64,000 nucleotides of DNA. Source: Lasiodiplodia sp. COLG20. Taxonomy: Eukaryota > Ascomycota > Dothideomycetes > Botryosphaeriales > Botryosphaeriaceae. A program made the translations under genes and the position numbers. Below, piece by piece: positions 55,454 through 64,000 of the stretch (the stretch's first letter is position 1; every line of letters begins with the position of its first letter). The DNA lies in NCBI GenBank assembly GCA_009801085.1, contig VNWV01000005.1:806001-870000 (forward strand). The letters are read 5' to 3'. The notes beneath the pieces were generated by a model. It was not told the DNA's origin, did no database searches, and saw only the letters and a program-made list of their open reading frames with translations.

Positions 55454-56258
55454 ATGGCGTGGTGCGAGAGAGTATGCGAGAGAGGATTCTATGATGAACA
55501 GATTGTTTTGTGGAGAGCGCGCACTATCACCTGGAATACCAAGGCGATTCCTGCATAGGCGCCTATGAGGGGTTATCAAAGGTACCGATGCATGAAGTAC
55601 TAAGAGGCGAGGCTGGATTCTGGATCCCATTCGGCAGAAGTTAGGGGGATCATGCGGTACTGATCTTCATTGATTGTACATGGGCGGTAGTACAATTAGA
55701 GCTAGTATGATAGAAAATTGCATTCTACAAAGTAAACCACAGAATTTCAAAGACAGTAAAAGATCCCAATTGTAGATGTCAAATGAACTGATCAACGATT
55801 AAGGTCGGGTGTAAGGCGTCGCAGTTGCAACTTGAAGCAGCCCTTGCCACGTGAAGCGCCTGAACATAAATGACTGAGTAAGGCTCCTGCAAATACATTT
55901 GAAACTTTTCTGACGATTCGAAATGTAGGGAAATAATTTTGTAGGGATAAGTTGAAGTGATGCAAGGTGAGTCTCCTTGGTACGCTAACACTGAAATGGA
56001 AGTGGCGCGCCAAGATTGCAGCTTGAGCTCCAGCATTTTCGCGTCGACGCCTACAAGACTTACACGCAGGCATCCACCTCGCCTCCCTCTGCCACCGCCT
56101 CCCATACCGTTTGTCCATTGCCTGCAACTCGACGCGCCCGCAGGCAATGAGATCCTCGCCTCACACTTAATCCGAAAATCCACTGCCTCACGGGCCGTCG
56201 AAAAGACTATTTCCTCCATCGCCACGCCGGCGCGACACCGTAACATAATCCATCCACC
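55454..56258. other. Intergenic: BRR2 promoter region
   Basis: About 800 nt. A minus-strand open frame (55779-56267) overlaps the start of BRR2 and has no domain support. The CT/CCG-rich part after 56040 is likely the BRR2 5' UTR. Confidence 0.5.
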
Positions 56259-59200
56259 ATGGCGCAAGATCCGAACAGGCTTGCGCAGTTCAAATATGCG
56301 GCCATGTCCAACCTAGTCCTCCAGGCGGACCGGCGCTTCGTGACACGGCGAGGCGACGACGCCACGGGCGACCCGGAGTCGCTGGCCGGCCGCATTAGCA
56401 TCAAGGAGATGGGCGGGCGCGTGGCCCGCGACAGCGCGCCGACAGACAAGAAGAAGAAGAAGCAAGGCGGGCTGGCCGACATCGAGCGTGGCGACATCCA
56501 CGAAGGCGAGGACGTGCTGGAGCGCGAGCAGAAGAAGCGCAAGCGCGGCGAGCCGCAGCAGCTACGCGGCACCGGCATCCTAAGCCAGGCGGACCTGCTC
56601 GTCGAGGACCTGCGCTACCGGCCGCGCACGCCTGCTACTAGGTCTACGTACGAGCTCATCACAACCATCGTCGGAAGGCATCTGGGCGACGTGCCGAACC
56701 ACGTCGTGCGCAGCGCCGCAGACGCCGTGCTGGAGTACCTGAAGGATGAGAACCTCAAGGACTTCGACAGGAAGAGGGAGATCGACGACATCCTCGGGTC
56801 GACCATGGGCTCGAAAGAGTTCAACGAGCTCGTCAACCTGGGCAAGAAGATCACCGACTACGACACCCAAGACGACGACGAGGAAATGGGCGACGCGGCG
56901 GACGGGGCTGCGGGCGCAGAGCTGGACGAGAAGCAGGGTGTCGCGGTCGTTTTCGATGAGGATGACGATGATGAGGAGGCGGGCCAGACGTTTGAGGTTC
57001 GGGACGAGAATGATACCTCGGATGAAGAGGAAGGAGATTTCGCCGAACGGCAAGGCGCTGAGGGTGCTACGGCTGCTGGCGGCGGTATCCTCGCCGACGA
57101 CGAGGACGGTGACAACCTTGGAGGCGAGGAGGAGATGATTATCGACGGCGGCATGGACGCATCCGCGGCGGAAAAGAAGGGCGCGGATAGGCCGATTCCG
57201 GCGCACGAAATTGACGCATATTGGTTACAGCGCCAGATCGGACAAATATACGAGGACGCGCACATCCAGCAGGAGAAGACTCAAGAGGCATTGCAAATAC
57301 TGTCTGGAGAAACCGAGGACGATGAGGAGAAGCCGCTCCGTGAGATTGAGAACGACCTTATGGAGCTTTTCGACTGGGAGCACCACGAGCTCGTCGCGAA
57401 GCTCGTTTCTAACCGGGATAAGGTTGTTTGGGTTACCAGATGGCGAAAGGTCGAAGACGATCCCATCGCGCGGGGAGCCGTTGAGAGGGAAATGATTGCC
57501 GCCGGTCACAGGAAGATCTTGAACGAGCTGCGGACAAGAGAAGACGCCCCCACGGATGCGCCTGCATCAAAGAAGATGAAGGTCGAGCTCATGGACATTG
57601 ATGTTCCCAAGGCAGAGGAGAAGCCGGACGCTGCAAAGGAGGGCGGGTTGGTCGGCGGTCTCCAACCCAGGAGGCTGATAAATCTGGAGAACCTGGTCTT
57701 TGAGCAGGGTAACCACCTTATGACCAATCCGAACGTCAAGCTCCCCCAAGGCTCGACGAAGCGGACCTTCAAGGGCTATGAGGAGATCCATGTTCCAGCA
57801 CCGAAGCCTAGGAGAGACCCGAACGATGCGCCGGACTTGCCTGTCAGTGAACTTCCCGAATGGGCACGAGTTGGTTTTGGTACCTCGAAGAGTCTTAACA
57901 GGATCCAAACACGATGCTACCCCACAGCCTTCAAGGACGACGGCAACATGTTGATTTGCGCGCCTACCGGCTCCGGAAAGACGAACGTTGCCATGTTGAC
58001 CATGCTCCGTGAGATTGGCAAACACAGGAACCCGGAGACTGGTGAGATCAACTTGGATGAGTTCAAGATCATCTACATTGCCCCCCTCAAGGCTCTGGTG
58101 CAAGAACAAGTCGGAAACTTCGGAAAGAGGCTTGAGCCATACGGCATCAAAGTTTCTGAGCTTACAGGTGATCGTCAACTTACCAAGCAGCAGATCGCGG
58201 ATACCCAGGTGATTGTCACTACCCCTGAGAAATGGGATGTCATTACTCGAAAAGCCACCGACACGAGCTACACAAACTTGGTGCGGTTGATTTGTATCGA
58301 CGAGATTCACTTGCTGCATGACGACCGTGGTCCCGTTCTGGAGAGCATCGTCAGCAGAACCATCCGCCGCCAGGAGCAAACCGGTGATCCCGTGCGCATC
58401 ATTGGTCTTTCTGCCACCCTTCCTAACTACCGTGACGTTGCCAGCTTCCTGCGGGTTGATCCTGTCAAAGGCCTCTTCCACTTTGACGGAACTTTCAGGC
58501 CTTGCCCGCTGAAGCAGGAGTTCATTGGTGTCACCGACAAGAAGGCCATCAAGCAGCTGAAGACGATGAATGACGTCTGCTACACGAAGGTTCTGGAACA
58601 AGTCGGGCAGCAAGACAATCAAATGCTCATTTTCGTCCATTCGCGAAAAGAAACTGCGAAAACCGCCAAGTACATTCGCGACAAGGCGTTGGAGTTGGAG
58701 ACGATCGGACAGATCATTCGCAGTGATGCCGCCAGCCGGGAGATTCTTCGGTCAGAATCTGATGGTGTGCAGAACGCGGATCTGAAGGATGTGATGCCTT
58801 ACGGCTTTGGTATCCACCACGCTGGTATGAGCCGTGCTGACCGTACCTCTGTGGAAGATCTCTTTGCCGACGGTTCTCTTCGCGTATTGGTTTGCACGGC
58901 TACGCTGGCTTGGGGTGTCAATCTTCCTGCTCACACAGTCATCATCAAGGGCACCCAGATCTATTCGCCTGAGAAGGGTAGCTGGGTTGAGCTAAGTCCG
59001 CAGGATGTGTTGCAGATGCTTGGTCGTGCCGGTCGTCCGCAGTATGATACATACGGTGAAGGTATCATCATCACGACACAATCCGAGCTCCAGTACTACC
59101 TGTCACTCATGAACCAGCAACTTCCCATTGAGTCGCAATTCATGAGTAGACTAGCAGACAACCTCAACGCCGAAATCGTCCTCGGCAACGTTCGGACGCG

Positions 59201-62200
59201 GGACGAGGCTGTCGAATGGCTCGGCTACACTTACCTTTATGTCCGTATGCTCCGGTCGCCGGGTCTTTACAGCGTCGGCGCCGAGTACGAGGACGACGAG
59301 GCTTTGGAACAGAAGCGAGTCGATCTCATCCACTCGGCCGCTACTGTATTGGAAAAGTCGAACCTCGTCAAATATGACAAGAAGAGTGGCAGGTTGACTT
59401 CTACAGAGCTTGGTCGTGTTGCTTCGCATTACTACATTACCCACAGCTCCATGGCCACATACAACATGCACATCCAGCCGAACATCTCCACTATCGAGCT
59501 TTTCCGCGTCTTCGCACTCAGCGACGAATTCAAGTACATCCCCGTCCGTCAGGATGAAAAGCTTGAACTCGCCAAGCTTCTCGGACGTGTCCCTATTCCC
59601 GTCAAGGAGAGCATCGAGGAACCCCATGCCAAGATCAACGTCCTGCTGCAGGCCTACATCTCGCGTCTCAAGCTTGAGGGTCTGGCTTTGATGGCTGATC
59701 TTGTCTACGTCACCCAGTCTGCCGGTCGTATCCTGAGGGCAATCTTCGAGATCTGCCTGAAGAAGGGCTGGGCACATGTCGCGAAAACGGCATTGGACTT
59801 GTGCAAGATGGCCGAGAAGCGTATGTGGCCCACGATGACTCCGCTCCGCCAGTTCTCCAATTGCCCTCGTGATATTGTGCAGAAGGCCGAACGTATCGAT
59901 GTACCCTGGTCGAGCTATTTCGACCTTGACCCACCGCGTATGGGTGAGCTCATGGGCCTCCCTCGTGCTGGTCGTACTGTGTGTGCGCTTGTCGAGAAGT
60001 TCCCTCGCCTGGAGATCCAGGCCCATGTCCAGCCAATGACGCGGTCTATGCTCCGCATGGAGTTGACCATCACTCCAAACTTCGTGTGGGACGAGACTTT
60101 GCATGGCAACGCCGAGAGCTTCTGGATCATAGTTGAGGACTGTGACGGTGAGGAAATCCTCTTCCACGACCAGTTCCTTCTGCGTCGCGAATATGCCACT
60201 TCGGAGATGAGCGAGCACCTTGTGGAGTTCACCGTCCCCATTACGGAGCCGATGCCCCCCCACTACTTCATCACCGTTGTATCCGACCGTTGGATGCATT
60301 CAGAGACCAAGATCGCCGTGTCTTTCCAGAAGCTGATCCTCCCGGAGAAGTTCCCTGCGCATACCCAGCTTCTGGACATGCAGCCTCTGCCTGTCGCTGC
60401 TCTCAAGAGGCCGGATTTCACTGGGCTATACCCCAAATGGGAACGCTTTAACAAGGTGCAGACCCAGACCTTCCCTGCTCTCTTCCAGCAGGACGACAAC
60501 GTCTTCGTCGGCGCGTCAACCGGCATGGGCAAGACCGTATGCGCTGAGTTTGCCCTGTTGCGGCATTGGGCCAAGCAGGAGGGCGGCAAGGCAGTCTATG
60601 TTGCTCCATTCCAGGAGTTGGTCAACAACAGATACAAAGACTGGAAAGAGCGTCTAGCAAATGTCGCCGGTGGCAAGGAAATCGTCAAACTTGTCGGCGA
60701 CACCTCTGACCTTCAACTGGCGCAACAGGGTGATCTCATCCTCGCAACCCCGCAGCAGTGGGATCTCGTCTCGCGTCAGTGGCAGCGTCGTAAGTACGTT
60801 CAAGCAACCCAGCTCTTCATCGCCGATGATTTGCACATGCTTGGCGGACAGGGTGGCTTCGTCTACGAGACGGTCGTGTCGAGGATGCACGCAATGACGC
60901 TGCAGCTGGAGTCCGACATGCGTATCGTCGGCCTGAGTGTTTCGCTTTCGAACGCTCGTGACATCGGCGAGTGGATTGGAGCTACCAAGCACACCATTTT
61001 CAACTTCGCCCCTGGCGTTCGGGCCGTGCCGTTGGAACTTCACATCCAGTCCTTCACCATCCCGCATTTCCCGTCGCTCATGCTTGCCATGGCCAAGCCT
61101 GCCTACCAGGCGGTGCTGCAGATGTCGCCTGATAAGCCTGCGATGATCTTCGTACCGAGCCGCAAGCAGGTCAGGAATACCGCTCTGGATCTCATTGCTG
61201 CCTGTGTCGCCGACGACGATGAAGATCGCTTCCTGCACGCTTCCATCGAGGAGATGCAGCCGGTCTTGGAGAAGATCAACGAACCTGCTCTAGCTGAGTC
61301 CCTCTCACACGGTATCGGTTACTACCACGAGGCTCTGTCGGCCTTCGACAAGCGGGCGGTCGAGCACTTCTTCCGGGTTGGTGCCATCCAAGTTCTCCTT
61401 GTATCGCGTGACTGTTGCTGGGAAATCAACGTCAATGCTCACTTGGTCATCGTTATGAACACGCAGTTCTTCGAGGGTAGGGAGCATCGCTACATCGACT
61501 ATCCGATTAGCGAAATCCTGCAAATGTTTGGCAAGGCTGGGCGTCCGGGCCAAGAAAAGCTCAGCAAGGGTGTCCTGATGGTGCCCGCTGTCAAGCGCGA
61601 GTACTACAAGAAGTTCTTGAACGAGGCTCTTCCGATTGAGTCGCATCTTCAGGTCTTCCTTCACGACGCGTTTGTCTCCGAGATCAGCACCCGCATGATA
61701 TCGTCCACTCAGGATGCTGTTGACTGGTCGACTTACACCTACTTCTACCGCCGCCTTCTTGCAAACCCGAGCTACTACGGCCTCACCGATACTTCGCATG
61801 AAGGTCTTAGCGCTCACCTGTCAGAATTGGTTGAGAGTACCCTGAAGGACCTCGTCGACGCCAAGATCATTGAGTTGGATGAAGACGACGACTCGATCAC
61901 ACCGCTTAACCCTGCCATGATTGCCGCTTACTACAACATCTCCTTCATCACCATGCAGACCTTCCTGCTTTCGCTCAATGGGCGCACAAAGCTCAAGGGC
62001 ATCCTCGAGATTATCACCTCGGCGACAGAGTTCGAAGGCATCCAAATCCGGAGGCACGAAGATCACGTCCTGCGTCGGGTGTATGACCGCCTGCCGGTCA
62101 AGATGGCAGATGCGTCGTACGAGTCACCACACTTCAAGGCATTTGTCCTCCTGCAGGCGCACTTCTCCCGCATGCAGCTCCCCGTCGATCTGGTCAAGGA

Positions 62201-62942
62201 CCAGGACACGATCCTCAAGAAGGTGCTCCCGCTCCTGCAGGGCTGCGTCGACGTGCTCTCGTCCGAAGGACACCTCAACGCCATGAACGCGATGGAGATT
62301 TCGCAGATGGTGGTGCAGGCCATGTGGGACCGCGACAGCCCGCTCAAGCAGATCCCGCACATCGACAACCAGCTGGTCAAGGAGGCCAACGCGGTGGGCG
62401 TGCAGGACGTGTCGGACTTCATCGACGCCATGGACCCGGAGGCGCCCAACAACAAGGAGCTCGTGAAGCGGCTCGACTTCTCGGGCGCGCAGCTGGCCGA
62501 CGCGGCGCGCTTCGTCAACGAGTTCTACCCGGACCTGTCGGTCGAGTTCGACGTGCTCGACCCCGACGACATCGCCGCCGGCTCGCCCGCGTACCTCAGC
62601 ATCACGGTCACGCGCGAGACGGACGAAGAAGAAGAGGAGGAGGCGCCGAAGACGGCGCCGAGGGCGGTGCATGCGCCCTTCTTCCCCTCCGACAAGACCG
62701 AGTGGTGGTGGCTGGTCGTCGGCGAGGAGAGCACCAAGAGCTTGCTCGCCATCAAGCGCGTCCAGGTCCAGCGCGAGCTCAAGACTAAGCTCGAATACGT
62801 GGTGCCCACGCCGGGCGACCACGAGCTTACGCTGTACCTGATGAGCGACAGCTACGTGGGCGTGGACCAGGCGCCGACTTTCAAGGTCAGCGTGGCGGAG
62901 GGTATGGAGGAGGACGATGAGGAGGAAGAGGATGAGGAGTAG
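56259..62942 (+). CDS. BRR2: Pre-mRNA-splicing helicase BRR2 (U5 snRNP)
   Basis: Intronless, 2227 aa, ATG in CCACCATGG. This Ski2-like DExD/H helicase unwinds U4/U6 to activate the spliceosome. The N-terminal part has a basic Lys tract and a long acidic stretch (about residues 200-320). Active cassette: Walker A APTGSGKT at ~567, DEIH at 681, SATLP near 717, and VLVCTATLAWGVN...LGRAGRP, each followed by Sec63 units. The second cassette keeps an A-site ASTGMGKT at ~1419 but has DDLH at 1523, SVSLS for motif III and FGKAGRPG. It is thus divergent and presumably inactive, as in other Brr2 proteins, serving as a protein-binding platform. The acidic C-terminal tail is EEDDEEEEDEE. The length matches the family. 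Confidence 0.97.
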   Translation: MAQDPNRLAQFKYAAMSNLVLQADRRFVTRRGDDATGDPESLAGRISIKEMGGRVARDSAPTDKKKKKQGGLADIERGDIHEGEDVLEREQKKRKRGEPQQLRGTGILSQADLLVEDLRYRPRTPATRSTYELITTIVGRHLGDVPNHVVRSAADAVLEYLKDENLKDFDRKREIDDILGSTMGSKEFNELVNLGKKITDYDTQDDDEEMGDAADGAAGAELDEKQGVAVVFDEDDDDEEAGQTFEVRDENDTSDEEEGDFAERQGAEGATAAGGGILADDEDGDNLGGEEEMIIDGGMDASAAEKKGADRPIPAHEIDAYWLQRQIGQIYEDAHIQQEKTQEALQILSGETEDDEEKPLREIENDLMELFDWEHHELVAKLVSNRDKVVWVTRWRKVEDDPIARGAVEREMIAAGHRKILNELRTREDAPTDAPASKKMKVELMDIDVPKAEEKPDAAKEGGLVGGLQPRRLINLENLVFEQGNHLMTNPNVKLPQGSTKRTFKGYEEIHVPAPKPRRDPNDAPDLPVSELPEWARVGFGTSKSLNRIQTRCYPTAFKDDGNMLICAPTGSGKTNVAMLTMLREIGKHRNPETGEINLDEFKIIYIAPLKALVQEQVGNFGKRLEPYGIKVSELTGDRQLTKQQIADTQVIVTTPEKWDVITRKATDTSYTNLVRLICIDEIHLLHDDRGPVLESIVSRTIRRQEQTGDPVRIIGLSATLPNYRDVASFLRVDPVKGLFHFDGTFRPCPLKQEFIGVTDKKAIKQLKTMNDVCYTKVLEQVGQQDNQMLIFVHSRKETAKTAKYIRDKALELETIGQIIRSDAASREILRSESDGVQNADLKDVMPYGFGIHHAGMSRADRTSVEDLFADGSLRVLVCTATLAWGVNLPAHTVIIKGTQIYSPEKGSWVELSPQDVLQMLGRAGRPQYDTYGEGIIITTQSELQYYLSLMNQQLPIESQFMSRLADNLNAEIVLGNVRTRDEAVEWLGYTYLYVRMLRSPGLYSVGAEYEDDEALEQKRVDLIHSAATVLEKSNLVKYDKKSGRLTSTELGRVASHYYITHSSMATYNMHIQPNISTIELFRVFALSDEFKYIPVRQDEKLELAKLLGRVPIPVKESIEEPHAKINVLLQAYISRLKLEGLALMADLVYVTQSAGRILRAIFEICLKKGWAHVAKTALDLCKMAEKRMWPTMTPLRQFSNCPRDIVQKAERIDVPWSSYFDLDPPRMGELMGLPRAGRTVCALVEKFPRLEIQAHVQPMTRSMLRMELTITPNFVWDETLHGNAESFWIIVEDCDGEEILFHDQFLLRREYATSEMSEHLVEFTVPITEPMPPHYFITVVSDRWMHSETKIAVSFQKLILPEKFPAHTQLLDMQPLPVAALKRPDFTGLYPKWERFNKVQTQTFPALFQQDDNVFVGASTGMGKTVCAEFALLRHWAKQEGGKAVYVAPFQELVNNRYKDWKERLANVAGGKEIVKLVGDTSDLQLAQQGDLILATPQQWDLVSRQWQRRKYVQATQLFIADDLHMLGGQGGFVYETVVSRMHAMTLQLESDMRIVGLSVSLSNARDIGEWIGATKHTIFNFAPGVRAVPLELHIQSFTIPHFPSLMLAMAKPAYQAVLQMSPDKPAMIFVPSRKQVRNTALDLIAACVADDDEDRFLHASIEEMQPVLEKINEPALAESLSHGIGYYHEALSAFDKRAVEHFFRVGAIQVLLVSRDCCWEINVNAHLVIVMNTQFFEGREHRYIDYPISEILQMFGKAGRPGQEKLSKGVLMVPAVKREYYKKFLNEALPIESHLQVFLHDAFVSEISTRMISSTQDAVDWSTYTYFYRRLLANPSYYGLTDTSHEGLSAHLSELVESTLKDLVDAKIIELDEDDDSITPLNPAMIAAYYNISFITMQTFLLSLNGRTKLKGILEIITSATEFEGIQIRRHEDHVLRRVYDRLPVKMADASYESPHFKAFVLLQAHFSRMQLPVDLVKDQDTILKKVLPLLQGCVDVLSSEGHLNAMNAMEISQMVVQAMWDRDSPLKQIPHIDNQLVKEANAVGVQDVSDFIDAMDPEAPNNKELVKRLDFSGAQLADAARFVNEFYPDLSVEFDVLDPDDIAAGSPAYLSITVTRETDEEEEEEAPKTAPRAVHAPFFPSDKTEWWWLVVGEESTKSLLAIKRVQVQRELKTKLEYVVPTPGDHELTLYLMSDSYVGVDQAPTFKVSVAEGMEEDDEEEEDEE

Positions 62943-63340
62943 AGTAGAGTAGAATTGGGCGGGGGATAGTGATTGTTTGAAGGTGGCTTTTGTTTTTTTC
63001 TACTGCTTTGGAGATGCAAGACTGGCGTTTAATGTTGTTCGGAAAGAATCGGATTGGTACAGCGTAGCAGATTCAAAAAATGGGCTACTTCAATTATAGT
63101 CATGCATGTAAGATAAAACCGCTAATTTCCAAACGGTTGCAAGTCAATATGTGATCTTCTCACGCGGTGCGTTTGACTGAAGCCCTCGACGTGTATAAAT
63201 GCTTATCCTTGCCTTATTCCTCAATGGGACGCCGCAGACATGCCGAAATTCTTCGCCATGGTCTCCAGAATCTTGCAAGCTACTTTAGAAGTTCCCTGAT
63301 CTACCGGAAATCATCTCTGAAGTATTGTTCCCTGAAACTC
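62943..63340. other. Intergenic between convergent genes
   Basis: About 400 nt of 3' flanks for BRR2 and the copper transporter. No gene seen. Confidence 0.5.
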
Positions 63341-64000
63341 CTAATGGCACGCGACGCTCTTGGTGGCGCTGCCGCCGGCTCCGCCGGCGTTCCCGAAGGC
63401 GAGGTAGCCGACGAAGGCGCCGACGGCGACGGCGAGCATGACCCAGCCGTTGTAGGTCATGAAGAGGAGCATGATGAAAAACGAGTAGAAGACCTGGACG
63501 GCGTAGAGCACGGCCTTGACGATCTTGACGCGCTTGTCCTCGCGCGCCGACCACGCGACGACGGTCCGCCCGCCGGCGTTGTTTGCTGTTGTTGTCCCGA
63601 GTAATGAGCTCGATTCGTCAAAGTGGTTGTTGCTGTCTTCGTCGATGATTGAGTGGGTGCGGGGGTCTTTTGTGGGGGGCAAGAATGACATAGGGTTCTC
63701 GTGTAAGCCCGGTTTCTTTGGTTTCTCTCGTTTCCGGTGAAGGAAGTGAAGGATAAGAAATTTGGGCCGAGGGTAATGATCTTTCGGGAAAAGGGAGAGC
63801 AAAATGGGAAGAAAGTTAAATGGGCAAAGAGAGAGAGGAGCGTACCAGGAACACCCGAGCCACCAACTCTAACGCCGCTCTGGCGCGCGGCCACGGAGGC
63901 CTCGTAGCGGCGGGAGAGCTCGCGCACCAGCTCGTAGCCGGCGCACAGCACGACGACGCCGAGCAGCGAGACAATCAGGCTCCAGGTCGAGCCAACATGC
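63341..64000 (-). CDS. CTR-type copper transporter, 3' part (5' end outside window)
   Basis: The exon at 63846-64000 is cut by the window edge. A 65-nt intron (63781-63845, GTACGC...CGAAAG) and a last exon 63341-63780 follow, in phase. A first membrane segment (WSLIVSLLGVVVLCAGYEL) is followed by a long cytosolic loop. The paired helices KAVLYAVQVFYSFFIMLLF and MTYNGWVMLAVAVGAFVGY come next, and the C-terminus is GSATKSVACH. The MLLFMTYN core (MxxxM relation), the small-residue packing helix and the Cys-His end are typical of fungal Ctr high-affinity Cu(I) importers. The Met-rich N-terminus lies beyond the window. It acts as a plasma- or vacuolar-membrane trimer. Confidence 0.88.

Noticed and set aside
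55779..56267. 162-codon minus-strand frame in the BRR2 promoter
   Set aside because: Overlaps the BRR2 start and lacks any recognisable motif; more likely chance.
57567..60299. Long minus-strand open frames (357 and 382 codons) over BRR2
   Set aside because: Antisense shadows of a conserved helicase gene with no domain of their own.
1..64000. CRISPR arrays, bacterial insertion sequences, rRNA operons
   Set aside because: No regularly spaced repeats, transposase genes or rRNA sequence seen; the window is fungal nuclear DNA.

Overview
The window is nuclear DNA of a filamentous ascomycete (Pezizomycotina). Genes carry short GT-AG introns, mostly 49-65 nt, with CTAAC/CTGAC-like branch sites. 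Starts often sit in CAC(C)ATG contexts. The gene set is typical of moulds: a HET-domain protein, a LysM protein, a WC-2-like PAS/GATA factor, a LaeA-like methyltransferase, a DUF6536 membrane protein and a monocarboxylate-porter-type MFS carrier. I could not fix the class; Dothideomycetes is a guess from gene style only.

Layout. 0-3 kb: the 3' end of a membrane protein gene, a coiled-coil orphan and a short-chain dehydrogenase. 3-7.2 kb: gene-poor, with an ankyrin-like remnant, coding-like islands and one small two-exon gene. 7.2-18.2 kb: accessory-looking block with two related C2H2-type proteins of unknown target, a third C2H2 protein, an SDR, an MFS carrier and a small orphan. 18.9-31 kb: a NUDIX protein divergent from a HET protein, a four-exon DUF6536 gene, a nine-exon methyltransferase, and a five-exon glycosyltransferase whose last splice junction does not keep frame. 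31-42.6 kb: a MARVEL-type tetraspan, a very long F-box protein, actin-binding protein Abp1 and the WC-2-like factor. 43.5-44.3 kb: a secreted LysM protein. 44.3-48.4 kb: a gene desert with a tRNA-like relic. 48.4-64 kb: housekeeping block with a CYSTM miniprotein, the oligosaccharyltransferase catalytic subunit STT3, a disordered Pro/Tyr-rich protein, the U5 snRNP helicase BRR2, and the 3' part of a CTR copper transporter.

Most exon structures were assembled by hand from splice signals, reading phase and family conservation; junctions were checked for phase. Functions come from recognised motifs and family knowledge, with no database search. No operon logic applies. Neighbouring genes mostly act in unrelated processes, apart from possible co-regulation at the divergent promoters at 14.4-14.7, 19.9-20.2, 30.9-31.4 and 37.9-38.5 kb. 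No clearly new system was found. The best leads are the paralogous zinc-finger pair, the small orphan genes, the frame conflict in the glycosyltransferase and the decayed gene-poor stretches.
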